Positions 48,650-60,375 of a stretch of 64,000 nt of DNA are shown here, piece by piece. Position 1 is the first letter of the stretch; the number at the start of each line of letters is the position of its first letter. The stretch is from Rhynchosporium graminicola (Eukaryota; Ascomycota; Leotiomycetes; Helotiales; Ploettnerulaceae): the NCBI GenBank assembly GCA_900074885.1, contig FJUW01000007.1:461961-525960 (forward strand), given 5' to 3'. The position numbers were made by a program, and so were the translations under genes. Under the pieces are notes generated by a model, which did not search any database, was not told where the DNA came from, and saw only the letters and a list, made by a program, of their open reading frames with translations.

Positions 48650-50135
48650 CTATTGCTGGAAAATACTTGAACGGCCTCTAAAGGGTTCAAGGAAAGTAAG
48701 CGGTATTAGACCTAGAACGTGCTTCAGGCTATATAGAGCCATGCATTCCAGTCCTGTAGCGAGATACAACACAGATCCCACCTCCTGACACACTTTTGTG
48801 TGGCATCCAAGCTCCAATGGGGACTTTTTATGTCGTCTATACGCCAAAATCAAATACTCTTCTGCTTCAAGAAGGCGCTTGAAACATCGCGCAATTATGA
48901 TAGTACAGCCTATGTTTTCGCCTGCGCCCATGAATACTTTCGACTACTACGTGGGGTTAGCGCAGTTCCACAGCATCTCGCCTATTCTTTATCTTGCGTG
49001 TCGCCAAACGTTACGTATTCGCAACAACTGTTGTCGGGTGGAAAACCGTACATAATTCATATATGACGTCGCCCGCGTCGACACTGCCGTCATTAGATCT
49101 GAACTGTATATCCATGTCGAAGTGCCCCATGTGGCCGCCAAATTTCGTGGCTTTAGTATGCAGTAGTCCAAAATGTTGGCGTTGGACAGAAATATACTCA
49201 CTTGAATGTATAGCTGTAGAGAAAGGGCCAATTATAAATGCTTCCTATGAGACAGCGAATATGAATGATGTCAAATCCGTTATCGTATGTCCACTCGAGC
49301 TGAGCGTCGTCGAATCCGAATTTGAGATTAGTTGGAACCACCGAGAAAGCAATGTCAACACTGCCACAACAGTATTTTCTGGGACCTCTGATTGACTTTG
49401 TGTAGCTACTGATGGCTGAATGGGAGGGATATCCGTTCCCATAACACTAGCAGAAGGTTGCTGATCGGCAAAGTCGATAGCGCTGACCGAGACTTTGATA
49501 TGACAAAATCACAATGTGTCAGGATCGGGATCAGGCGCTAAAAGAAAATGGAACCTGATTGGGGACCACTGGGACTTCCAGAGCAGAATAATACGAGCCA
49601 AATTTCAGTTCCAGTGCTTATGTCGAGGATATTTTGGATATTATCGCCAGGAGGTGCCAAGTAGAGCTTGTTATCGAGAATAGGATGCAACATGTCTGCA
49701 AAGAGATCATTGTTATCACAAGGCATTGCATTGACTCCTCTGACTAGCCTGATGTCAAGCTGCTCATCTGAATATCATCATTTGGTCCCCGAGGAGTGAG
49801 TCCGCTAAAAATGCTATAGATAGACAGACACCAAGAGCATGTGCTTACCATATCGAGATGTTAGCATGTAAGTCCCCAAACCTTTCACAACCAGTTGTTA
49901 GATAATTTCAGAGGACAAGATCCAGTAGTCTGTGTCGCCAGAGTTATGATAGGTCCTGCCATGCACTTCCCGATATTTACGGATGCTGGACGATAACGAG
50001 CTTGTTGAACTTGCACTGTTGGACTCATGATCAGTCGCTTATATTCATCGTTTCCATGATTTAAGTACCCGCCACCGGATGCGCAACCAAGGTCATATGG
50101 ACCATCATCATTATCATCCTCGTTGTCATGTAGTG
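48650..50135 (-). pseudogene. LaeA/TAM-type SAM methyltransferase relic
   Basis: Minus-strand fragments appear in family order. An acidic N-terminus (EDDNDDG, near 50,110) is followed by SLSSSIRKYREVHGRTYHNS (near 49,950), which matches the conserved S-I-x-x-Y-R...GRTYH entry block. Then come GPNDDIQMSSL (near 49,780), LDNKLYLAPPGDNIQNILDI (near 49,660), PTNLKFGFDDAQLEWTYDNG and FDIIHIRCLIGSIYNWPFLY (49,310-49,215), FDMDIQFRSNDGSVD (near 49,110), and YLATGLECMALYSL (near 48,740). These are hallmarks of fungal LaeA-like methyltransferases. They lie in several frames with stops, and the SAM-binding loop, normally LDIGTGTG, reads LDISTGTE. The gene is dead. It is divergent from the intact P450 at 50,906. 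Confidence 0.75.
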
Positions 50136-50905
50136 ACGTTAATGGGTCCCTTATACCCGGTTTTGGAGCTGCCGCTGGTTTCTCTACAGGTGTTACAGCA
50201 GGTTGACCCTATCAGACCTTGGAGCCACAACGTCAGTTGACATCCGTGTAAAGAACCTACTTTCGCTGTTGTGACCTTAAGATCTGATAACTGGGCATCA
50301 AACGAAAACACCGGACGAACTCGCGGTTATGCTACGGACCGGGCAACTCCCCGTTGTTGGAGTGGGTTCAGATTCTAACATCCCTCGATTCGTCTATAGT
50401 GCTAGAGAAAGCGTTGAAGAACCGGGTAGTATCAAGCTCTCTTTGGACGAAGTTAACGTGGGACGATCATTATCATGAAAGTCCAGTGTGTGGGATGGTG
50501 AACCTGGTAAAGACACGAGACGCAGTGAAGCGGAGTTATAAGCAAAAGCAGGCTGTTCGCCGGGCGATGTGAAGAGCTGGTGTTGTCAGTGTGTTTGTTT
50601 GTCTAAGCAGCTATCGAACGGAAGGCGAATATGCCTGTTCAGGATCTTTCTGACGTGGCATCCTCAAAGATTGGTTGACTGTGCAGGGTTCACCAGAGCC
50701 AGTGCGAGCTAAGCGATTATAAGTACCTATCATCTTGGCAGTTATAGTTTGAGCTACTCAAGAGTCTCCCATATCCGTCATTTGAGGGTTGGCTTTCCTC
50801 CCGTGTTGGTTTCCAAAGTTGAAGACACGGCACCTGCTTCAGATGTCCATTTTGAGTATCGTGTACTTTATTTTGCGTCGCTCCTGATCAAAACTTCCCG
50901 ACAAA
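50136..50905. promoter_or_regulatory. Intergenic region upstream of the P450
   Basis: A 770-bp region between the methyltransferase relic (minus) and the P450 start (plus). It would have been a shared divergent promoter when both genes were alive. No specific element is recognised. Confidence 0.4.
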
Positions 50906-53007
50906 ATGGTTACGATCGACGGGACCCAGGGTAGTGGCTACAGCTTATGGCTCATTGTTTTGTTTCTGGGGATCCTTCTAGGTGTTGCATCCTTGATTAA
51001 TAATGTCATCTACAACATTTATCAACATCCACTTCATGGTATTCCCGGACCAAAGATTGCGGGCGCGACTTACCTTTACCAGACTTACTACAGTCTCCGT
51101 GGTACTAGTACTTATTACAAAAGGATTCGTGAAATGCATGGTCAATATGGTAAAATCCTCAATCCTGACGGCTCGGTAGCGATGTCAAAAGAGGCAGACT
51201 GACACGAACGACCAGGCCCCGTAATTCGAATTACTCCAGACGAAGTCCATCTGAGCGATACTGATAACTATGAGATTATCAATTGTGTGGGCTCAAAGTT
51301 TGCAAAGTCAACTCAATTCTACGATGGCTTCACAATCGGGTACTCCACTTTCAGCTGCGGGCCAAATGACATTCATCGCATCCGCCGAGGGATGCTGGAA
51401 CCATTTTTCTCACGTCGGAACGTCATGAGTCTGGAATGCATTGTTCAAGAGAGGGCACTGAAGCTTTCAGATCTTATTAAAACGAAATTTGCCAGGAAGG
51501 AAGCCGTTGATTTGAATCATGCTTTTCGCTCAGTCTGCGTGGATGTAATCGCGGATTTGGCATTTGGGTCTTGCTATGATCTCATGGATAAGAATGATTT
51601 GGGTGCTGAATTTTTTGAAATGGTCAGAGGTATTGGTCCTTGTTTGGTATGTCCCTTCAGTCTTTGAAATGTTTGTTTTCTGTCCGATACCCTCACAACT
51701 TTGGCGAACGTTTTTGATATTTTTCGCACTTGAATTGCAATTACGGGTAGCATTAACTAACTCAGGGTATCAGTGGATTTTTCAACAATGGCCTGTGCTA
51801 GCGAAGATTGTTGTTGCTCTTCCTCCATCTATTGTGAAACGCCTCAACGGTCCTCTAAAGCAGATGATGAATTTGCGCGAGGTACGTAATTTCAACAATC
51901 ATATAACATTTGCCGCCATCAAGTGCTAAAATGGTAAATAGCACTGCCGAGTACAAGTTCGCACAGTAAAGGCCAATATGGAGTCTGGTAAAAAGCTCGA
52001 TAAGCCTTCGATATTTCCAGCACTACTAGCGCCACCACCTGGCATTCCAGTTCCAACTGTAGAGGAAATCAAAGATGAAGCACTCGCCGTGCTCGCTGCT
52101 GCCGCAGATACCACGGGGAATGCTATGACTGTCTCTGCATATAATGTGGTTAGCAATCCTGAGATCTACAAACGAGTGTGCGCCGAGCTCCAAGCTGCGT
52201 TTCCAAACGCGGATGATATACTGGACTGTACGTGCTTTGGACAACCATACTCATCTCTCTCAATATGGATTATGCTAAAACTTCCTCCACGCAGATGCTA
52301 TTTTGGAAAAGTTACCCTATCTGGTTTGTTCATGGCCTCCCATCCAAGTGCTTCGAATACTTACAATGTTATCACATAGACTGGCATCATAAAAGAAGGA
52401 CTCCGGTAAGTCAAACCCTCTTTGTACTCCCAAAAAAGTCCACTAACAAAGACATAGCCTATCCTTCGGAGTTCCTGGTCGGCTAGCTCGTATCGTCCCT
52501 GCAGGAGGTGCGACTTTCAATGGATACTTCCTCCCAGGCGGGGTAAGATCTCTCGACAACTTAATCTCAATATCGTGCTGACGACACGAAAACCTCACAG
52601 TCTTTCGTCTCAATGTCATCATGGATGCAACACCAAGACGAACTATACTTTCTCAACGCCCTGAAATTCGACCCTACCCGCTGGCTAGATCCTGTCGAAG
52701 CTCGCCGTATTGACAAGGCGTTTGTACCTTTTGGAAAGGGAAGCCGTGGTTGCATTGGAATCAAGTACGTTTTCCCCCTGATATTCTTCTTCTTAAAAAT
52801 GGTTGACGTGTATCTTTTGTAAATAGTCTTGCATACTGCGAACTCTACGTCAGTCTCGGAACGATGTTCAGACGATACGAAAATTTGCTTTCGAACCATT
52901 TGACGGAAGAAGATTGGGAGTATGATGATTACTTCAGTGGGTATCCGAGACCAGGGGCGACTAAATTTCATGTCACGGCTGGTGACGATACTAAGAGGGA
53001 GAGGTAA
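50906..53007 (+). CDS. Cytochrome P450 monooxygenase (microsomal, trichodiene-oxygenase-like group)
   Basis: Nine exons, 517 residues: 50906-51149, 51216-51646, 51774-51881, 51942-52227, 52295-52323, 52380-52405, 52458-52542, 52601-52764 and 52827-53007. An N-terminal membrane anchor (LWLIVLFLGILLGVASLI) is followed by the proline hinge HPLHGIPGPK. The I-helix oxygen-binding motif is AAADTTGNAM, the K-helix ExxR is EGLR, the PERF-like block is FDPTRWLDP, and the heme loop is FGKGSRGCIG with its axial Cys. All motifs are intact. The third exon works only with the downstream acceptor ending TATCAG; the nearer CTCAG acceptor breaks the frame. The overall pattern resembles fungal CYP58/CYP65-type enzymes of secondary metabolism. 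The substrate is unknown. Confidence 0.88.
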
Positions 53008-53505
53008 ACTGTAGGGAAGGGCCAGGCAAAAACTTCTTCGGGAAATGCGAAATAGCTATATACACGTCGGACGTAGCAATTCGTGGCAATACCATCAAAA
53101 TTTTGTTAGAAAATTAACCTTATCAACCAAAAACAAATTCGTCCAACTTTTTGATGACTCTGGAAGTCTGAAAAGACGAGCTTCTCTACGGAATCTCAAC
53201 TCTCCTCGCCTTTTCGAAGGACGTAAGGACGTGCTAAAAACAGGCTATCTACAACCTATTCCTATAAAGATTCCCCTTCTTATATACATTCAAAAACTAG
53301 CCTTACAAAAGTAATATAAGGATACTTACGTGGCTGTCTTGAACCACCGTTCTCGGTCACCAAGTCCCTCTATATATGCTAAAAATCCACTACGTATTTC
53401 TCATATAAAATGAACAGGTACTCGAAGCCTTCTCCCTCCTCAGATGCAAGAAACCAAACGCAAGTCAAAAGCTCTCCTAAATCTAGAAAAGAAAAAGCAG
53501 GGACT
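53008..53505. other. Intergenic interval after the P450
   Basis: No gene supported. A chance plus-strand open frame at 53,410-53,880 runs through the tRNA-like element described next. Confidence 0.5.
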
Positions 53506-53590
53506 AGAACCCAATTCTCGAGTGAGGGGAGTCGCATAAGCGACTCGGCGCGTGCCAGAACTTCTGCGCATGCGCAAACTGAATTGCGAA
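53506..53590 (-). ncRNA. Possible tRNA-derived or SINE-like Pol III unit
   Basis: The minus strand carries GGGTTCTAGTCCC, one base from the Pol III box B core GGTTCGANTCC, flanked by a three-base GGG/CCC stem like a T-arm. It ends CTGCTTTTTCTTTTC, an oligo-T terminator. Upstream are a box-A-like TGGCACGCGCCG and a perfect hairpin GAGTCGC-TTAT-GCGACTC. An acceptor stem is only partly formed (GCAGAAG against TCCCTGC). This suggests a tRNA-derived repeat or degenerate tRNA rather than a working tRNA; no anticodon is assigned. Confidence 0.35.
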
Positions 53591-53937
53591 TGAGAAGTAC
53601 CATGATATACGTATATTGGATACTTATCCTCCAGTCTCAGGATCTATGTAGTCCAGAGTTTTCTGGCAAACCTGTACCTGGTCCATGGCTGTTAGATTTC
53701 CACCCGCGCGAATACACAGATTCCCGAAATCCGAAGAATCCAACGCACGCATCTCCGACGCAAAACCGTGGTTCTCAAGAAAAACGCTATATGACGAGGG
53801 AACGAAATATCACAGGCCAGCAGCGAGGTCCGAGAATCAACAACCAAGAACTTTTCCGGCGTACTGTGATGTATCGCTAAGATCAGAGAACTGTATCACA
53901 AGAGTAGTGAGAAATAATAGATAATAATAAATGAACC

Positions 53938-54456
53938 TCACCACACAGCCAAGATCATAATGGCTGGTTTCATATGATATTCATGTGATGCCACGTACGC
54001 CGGGTCTACGTGCGTGTTATCGGAATGAATCAGATCAGTGGCTAGGATAGTCCGTCCGCTGAAAGAGAATACGCACGTGTGGTATCGTGTGCGTCGATGA
54101 AGAAAGACATTTGGACGGGATGAAAGATGTCGTTGTATCTGTAGTTCCATGATTTCGTCTGGACGCATGATGAAGTGATGTGACATGGTGTTGTCAACAT
54201 TGGGTATAGAAGACGAACCTGCCGTGATTTTTCGAGATGGTAAACAAACCTTGGAAGTTAAGCGAGCATGAGGATCCACTTCCATCATCTGAGCAAGAAT
54301 AGGTACTAGGAAGGTTTCAATTCTCGAGCGAACTGAAGTGCCTAGATAGAGCAAAAAGGGGGGATTTAACTTCCACAAACGCTCCTGATTTTTCCCCCTC
54401 CTTTTCCAATATTCATAAACCCATTTCATTTCTCGCTGTAATCCCCCTTCGCCCAC
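53938..54456 (-). pseudogene. Unassigned open frame, possible kinase C-terminal relic
   Basis: A 172-codon frame begins just downstream (in minus orientation) of the ligase stop at 54,426. It contains FLVPILAQMMEVDPHARLTS, which resembles the end of a protein-kinase domain (hydrophobic helix, then M..DP..R.T). A possible intron follows, because GT..AG bounds a 30-40-bp segment, and then a hydrophilic region. There is no kinase core. It may be the 3' UTR of the ligase read by chance, or a fragment of a fungal kinase-like gene. Confidence 0.25.
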
Positions 54457-56393
54457 ATCCGCAACACATTCTTCTTCAGTTTCCCGGTACTCGTCTTCGG
54501 CAATTCCTGCACGACCTCGACCTCTCTCGGAACCATGAACTTACTTATAGCGCTCTCGTGCTTAGCCCACTCGATCAGATCCTCGCCTTTCATGCTCTTG
54601 CCTTCTTGGACCGTGATGAAAGCCTTAGGACGTTCGCCCCAGTGTGAGTCAGCGACTGAAACGACGCCTGCTTCGAGGACGTCGGGGTGTTGCACTAACA
54701 TGGCTTCGAGAGCTACAGAGGAGATGTTCTCGCCACCTAGAAGCATTCGCCGTCAGTAAAGTAAACAAGACGAATGTTCGAGCACCTGATATGGGGGAAG
54801 CGAAACAGGAACTATCTCACCAGAGATGATAATATCCTTCGCCCGATCCAAAATCTGAGCACTCCCATCCGTATGCCATACCGCAAGATCGCCACTGTGC
54901 AGCCCGCCCCCCGCAAACAATTTCCTCGTCGCCTCCTCATCCTTCAAATACTCCTTCGCGCAGATATTGCCAAAGAAGATGATCTCTCCGATCTCCTTCC
55001 CATCTTTCGCTACATCAGTGAGAACACCTTCTGGTTGTTCGGTTTTGACGATGCGGATGGGAAGGCCGGTTATGAAGCCGTGACCTTGACGAGCCATGCG
55101 GGAGTATTTTTCCTTGATGGGGAGGTTCTCCCAGATGGGCATGTGGTATCCTTTTGTTATGGGACCGTAGGTTTCTGTTAGGCCGTAGACGTGGACGGGA
55201 ATTAGGTTCAGATTCGTCATTTGCTCGAACAAGTGCGCTGTAGGTGGTGACGCAGCGACCGTAACACGAACTGGATTCTCGAGTTTTACGGCTTCTTTGG
55301 AAGCACAGAGGAGGGTGTTGACTGTGGGCGCGGCGTTGAAATGTGTGATTTTTTCTTCTTTGAGGAGTTTCCAAATTAGACGGTAGTCGATTTTGCGGAG
55401 GCAGAAATGGGTGCCTCGTACGGCGGTTATGGACCAGGGGAATGTCCAGCCCATTGCGTGAAACATAGGTAATGTCCAGAGATATCCGCAGCGTCCGGAA
55501 TGGTAGTTAAGTCCACTTTCGATGATATTCCCTACAGCTGCCAAATATGCACCGCGGTGCGTATATATCACACCCTTTGGCTTCGCCGTTGTTCCACTGG
55601 TAAATGGGATAGCGATCGTGGCATTCTCATCGTCAGCTTGAGCTTTGAGACCAGCCCATCCATGCTTTCCTAACTCAATATCATACTTCAATCCCTCGAG
55701 CACGGCTTCGTCAAAAGGTCCAGAAAGTTGACCTTCTGTGGCATCGCTGTCGGTGTCGATTATAAATGGAATATTGGGGTATTTAGAGCGGAAGTCTGAG
55801 AGTAGAGGGAGATATTCTTTGTCAACAATTATACTGTCTACTTCACCGAAATTAAAGATGTAGGTGATGTCGTCCATTTTGAGACGGTAGTTTACTGCTA
55901 CATTTATGCCTGTATTTTCATTAATATCGTCTCACTCATTTTCAAACATCTATGTTCCAAATTTTCAAGATTTCTCATGATCTGGGAATTCGCTTCCGGT
56001 GAAGGGGAACACCTCATAATTGAGAGATATGAAAAACTCACCACCAGCCGCCGCAATCCCAAAAATGCTCTCCAAGAAAGCCGGCGTATTCGGCGCAAGA
56101 ATCCCCACCCTCTTAAACCCATGCTTCACCAAAAAGTACGCCAATCCTCTCGCACGGTCCGCAAACTCCGCATAATTCCTCCGCAAGGTCTTCCCATTTG
56201 CTGTGACGTGGAAGATGGCTTCTGCGTCAGGCTCGATCTCAGCTGCTCGTGGCAGGAAGAAGGTTGGCGAGAGGGTGTGGGTGTGGGGTTCTTTTGGAGG
56301 AATGGGGGCATTTGATGAGGGGACTGTAGGGGAGGATGAAGAGGGGGGGAGGTGGGATGTTAGAGATTGGAGGCGGGTTCGGGGGGAGGACAT
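54426..56393 (-). CDS. AMP-forming acyl-CoA ligase (AAE type)
   Basis: Three exons: 56393-56042, 55909-54821 and 54736-54426, with a total of 583 residues. The ANL-superfamily motifs appear in order: FTSGTTAKPKGV (phosphate-binding loop), YLWTLPMFHAMGWTFPW, YGLTETYG, HSGDLAVWH, ILDRAKDIIISGGENISS (hinge), and KTSTGKLKK with the catalytic Lys. All are intact. The YLW..PMFH and KDIIISGGENISS wording is typical of the acyl-activating-enzyme group that includes plant AAE1. The reaction adenylates a carboxylate, then transfers it to CoA. The N-terminus is Ser/Pro-rich with Arg (MSSPRTRLQS) and could be a mitochondrial presequence. No PTS1 ends the protein (DYSEK). The specific acid is unknown. Being next to the P450 is suggestive but not proof of a shared pathway. 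Confidence 0.9.
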
Positions 56394-58239
56394 GTTGAGT
56401 TTTGGCGTGATTATTTGTAGTTGTGCGAAGAGCTGTGACCTTTGGTGCGTATGGCTTTCGTGGTGTGAGTGATGTAGGTATAGGTATGATGGTTGAACCC
56501 GGCTCCCAGTCGATATTGTTTACTACGATCGCTCAGATTGGCGAAAAACTCCAAGTTTGTTGTACTTTCGTACTGTATTAAACTCGTACGTATCCACTCG
56601 TCTCCAAGCTCCTCGAAGCCGTTGCAAAGGCCGACCACGAAAACTATCTTTCAGAACTGACGGAGATATCCAAATCGTAGTCCGAAACCCAGGATATATA
56701 TATATCAGAGGATATGACAGCAGAACGTCCGGACAGTAGCGCAATAAAAATAGCTGAGAAAGTCTACAACAGAGGATCAATCTCCATACTTAAAGCGCAG
56801 TTGTTGGTTGAGCTCAGTCAAGCCAGCCTTGGTGAGATCTTTAGGAGAGCTAACCGTGCACGACTGACCTAGCTCGCTCGGTGTGGGGTAAGTAAGGTAG
56901 AAGGGAGAACGGATCACTTCCGCCCAAAATCCTGGAGTGCCAAGAGCCTTCTAGATGAATATACTTCGAGGCAGACCTATCTTTTTTGTAGAGAAGTTCG
57001 TTGTGCCTTCTAAATACCTTGACAATAATGGTCAAATCCAATACAATTCCAGTTAGAGCTCCTGTTCAATAACTCTTCGCCATTCATTCTTTCATGTGAT
57101 TGCACATCAAAAGGTTAGAGAAGTACAGTTTTACTACAGCATATGTATTCATTTCCCGTGCCGCTTTTCCTCTCCTAAACGTCATCCGAGGTCTTCCGGG
57201 AAAAGGGATGCGGTCTCGGCTTGTCCCTTGCCGACAAGGTCGATTGGCTAAGGGTGTGATTGGATGCTCGAGTCGCTCGCACTGGAGATCAACATTGTGC
57301 TGCGGGAGGCGAGGCTGAGATATTGATGAATGTGACAATGTCATAGGAGAACGCAGGCTGGAAGGAAGCGATGAGATAAGAAGAGACGACTGAGAGTATG
57401 TACCCCTTGTTCCGAAAGAGGAACTGATGATAAGAGTAAGGACGTGATTGGGCAAACTACGGCAGGGAAATGAAATACTTTTTTTTTTGGATAGGACTCG
57501 ACTGTTTAAGCATGGAAAGCTCGTGATGTATCGTGTCAGAGATATATTTCTAAAGCGTGTGCTGTTTGGATAGATTCGTAAGGGATAGTCGGATACACGC
57601 CCTAGTCCTGATGCAGTTCCCAAGAATTCGGTCGTATGAATATCCGCAGCTGTTTGGAACGGCAAGTATACCTCTGTCTTCACAATGGCAACCAATTATC
57701 GTACAGGAGTCTGTCCAGCATTCTTGCCATCTTCAGTCCCCCCAAGGTATCTCAGAGACTCAAGTTTAACAGGGAACGAGACTGCTATCTGTGGTTAGAG
57801 CAACCATAGTATACTCGATTTAGGTTATATCACTGTTGAAAGAAGCCGGAGATATTCTTAATTTTTGGATTTCATTTCCTTAGGGGCAGCATGCAAATGC
57901 GGAAGGCTTATACACAGAAGCAGGCCCACATCACTTCCAGTTCAATAAGCAACCTCCCATAGCCCAGAATAGCACCCTCTCATGCACAGGGTATGGCTGT
58001 GTTGAAAGTAACTAGAGCCTTGGGATCCCCTTCCCTCCCAATCCAGGAGAATCAGTTAAGTCGAGAGAACAAGGCATTGAATTGTGTTTGTGGTGGAGAC
58101 TTTGCGGATTTTGGAGATTCGCATGAGCACCATGCAGAAAAAATGACAAAGAGACGAAACAAGTGAACAAGCCAGCCCGACCGACCAAATTCCCAACCAT
58201 CCAGACGTAATCGCGAAACAATCAACTCCGTGGTGTCGT
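56394..58239. other. 1.8-kb interval without a supportable gene
   Basis: Open frames here, including a 203-codon frame at 57,084-57,695 that lacks an ATG at its 5' end, have no recognisable domain. A T8-10 tract lies at about 57,480-57,488. The stretch near 58,000-58,239 probably contains the 3' UTR of the ribosomal protein gene. Confidence 0.5.
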
Positions 58240-59223
58240 CTAGTAGCCGAACTCAGCCAGCTGCTTCTTGGTCTTGTCGTCAACCTTGGCGCTCTTTTGG
58301 GCGTCAGAGAGTTGTCTACGTGCGGCCTTCTTGCGTTGGTAGTATGCAGCTCCCTTAACCTTCCGTCTCTCCTCAAGTCTGCAGCTTTGTCAGTTCCAAT
58401 CCTCCAATTCAAATATTCCGGCATGACTGACCTCGCAACAACATCCTGGTACTTCCATCCAACCTCGTGGCTCAATCTGCCTACAGTGCAGTACTTGCGT
58501 CCAGGCTTCAGTCTCAGGACTCTCAGAGCTTGTGGGACCACAACACGCTTGACTTTGTCGTATGGTGGTGGGACACCCTCGAAGACCTTTAGTCTCTCCA
58601 TAGCAGCAGCACCACGGGCAGTCTTGTGGGGAATCATGCCACGGACGGTCTTGTAGAAGATTCTTGAGGGAGCGCGGAAATGGAAAGGACCTGCTGTGAA
58701 TTAGACATTGCCATTGCGCTGGGCTCGCCCGGCTCTTGGCCTTGCGGCTGTCATCACGTACCTCCTCGGGTTGGGTTATATCTGGTCATCTTTCGGAGGT
58801 AGGCGTGGTACTTTACTGTTGAGCAAGCAAAATCAGTCAAAATTCCTCGGAAATCGTATATGCGCCTCAATCTCCTCTCCATCTCCTCCTAAAGCTAAAC
58901 TGCGCCAGGGAATTGGTATGGACGTACGCTTCGCACGGAAGAACTCTCCGGAGATGTTCAAGGCCTCGCAACGCACAACAACGATCTTCTGGCCGTTGAG
59001 CAATTGCTTAGCCACTGTGCTGGCCAGCCGACCAAGGAGATGACCCTTGCCATCGATAGTGATCTATTGTAAATCACACAATTAGCCCTCTGATCTCCAA
59101 TCGGTTCCAATCTCCCGAGGATCCAAGCACCAGCAGGAAGAAGCGCCATCTTCCGACAACATTGTTGAAGTCGCGCGAGGTTGCAGCGGCCGGGAGACTT
59201 ACGACTTGCTCGAAGGTCGACAT
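58240..59223 (-). CDS. rpl16: 60S ribosomal protein uL13 (L13a; yeast Rpl16)
   Basis: Five exons: 59223-59203 (MSTFEQV), 59063-58928, 58815-58762, 58690-58432 and 58378-58240, totalling 202 residues, the normal eukaryotic length. Signatures include [78 protein letters not shown] and a basic C-terminus ending KKQLAEFGY. The first exon encodes only seven residues, as is common in fungal ribosomal protein genes. It is a structural component of the large cytoplasmic subunit near the exit tunnel. The last AG used for exon 4 is the second of a CAGCAG pair. Strong codon bias and intact splice sites support a highly expressed gene. Confidence 0.96.
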
Positions 59224-59672
59224 TTTTGCCTTACTTCACGGATATGAGCAGACAAATGTCGAAGGGGTTGTCGTATTCCTCAAACCTTCGTGATGGTGAG
59301 GAGTGATGTCAATTTTGTCGTTGGGTATTCGTTCTCAGAAAGCCGCTCCCAAATCGCTGGATGATGCGAGTGTGAGCTTGCGGTAATGCGCTAGTCTTAG
59401 CCGAGCTCGTGATTTGGGCCCACTATGGTTAGGGCCCACAACCCTACGAAAAGGTGAAAATTCGATATTACCAGATGCAACTTAAATCCGTGATACGATG
59501 ATTGATCTAATTCACTCGTGCAATTATAATTTTAATCATCAAATTATCAATGGGTGGTTGTTGACTTTGTTTGACGAGACGCTGTGAGAGTCCGCTCGAA
59601 AAGAAAAAGCGGCTCGAAGCCTTTGGAGAGCCTCAACCACACCACCGAACAATTCCTGCTTGCAAGTAGCAA
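59224..59672. promoter_or_regulatory. Upstream region of the uL13 gene
   Basis: A 450-bp interval 5' of the ribosomal protein gene. It contains GGGCCCACTATGG/TAGGGCCCACAACC near 59,416-59,445, a repeated GGGCCCA word whose meaning I cannot assign. No other gene is seen. Confidence 0.35.
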
Positions 59673-60224
59673 TTACAAAACTGATGCAGATTTCTGAGCC
59701 TGCTTGTGATCCGGATCTGGAATTGTGTCTGCAATAATGGAAATGGATCTCATGAGCCGCGACATTACGTTTACAACATCATGATCTTTCAGGATCCGAT
59801 CGTTATGTTCTCCGGCAAGAGGGTACTTATATGCCCAGACATCAATGCTCGATATAGTAAGCTCAAGCTCAGGCAGAAGAACTGTGTCCTCATGTCCACT
59901 TGATTCGCCTAGATTAATTTGCAACCCGAGAGCAAGCTGGTAATTCATCCATGATTGGACCAAGTCTCCCTCACAACTTCGAAATGTTAATAACCTCTAT
60001 CATGGTACAAGCGAGAAATCAACAATATGAGTTCAGAGGTGGACTTTCATACCTGAGTAGAACAAACTCAGATTGAATTACGTACCCAGTCCAGTAGTCC
60101 ATTGAACAAAGTCTAAACGCCATGCTCGGTCAAAGCTGGGAAGAATCTGCTTCTCTTCTAATACGAAAGTCCATAATCCAACAACCCGCGCGACCCCAAT
60201 GCAGAATGCTGAACTTAACAACAT
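59673..60224 (-). pseudogene. Unidentified two-part coding relic, possible membrane protein
   Basis: A first block starts at the ATG at 60,224 (MLLSSAFCIGVARVVGLWTF, then EEKQILPSFDRAWRLDFVQW) and runs to a good donor GTACGT at 60,085. The same frame stays open a little upstream of the ATG. A second block (59,963-59,673) reads WMNYQLALGLQINLGESSGH and continues 80 residues to a stop. No acceptor joins the two in frame with a normal intron length, so the gene is either broken or has a small extra exon that I cannot place. The family is not recognised. The first part is hydrophobic, the second polar. Confidence 0.35.
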
Positions 60225-60375
60225 GAAAAACACAAACCTCTCGAAGAACAAGCAGGAGAATAATCGTGAGGAAGTTTATCGTTCTACCCCGATGCATGTA
60301 TCTGAGGGAAGTGCGAGTGGATAGTGAAGAAAGGCGAGGCTGGAGAGCAGTGATCTCGATCTCAAGTTGCTCAAA

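Noticed and set aside
53410..53880. 156-codon plus-strand open frame
   Set aside because: It runs antisense through the tRNA-like unit and hairpin. Its residues look like translated repeat, with no domain or splice context.
57084..57695. 203-codon minus-strand open frame
   Set aside because: It begins at a TTG rather than an ATG, has no domain, and its composition is low-complexity Ser/Arg. It is probably a chance frame.
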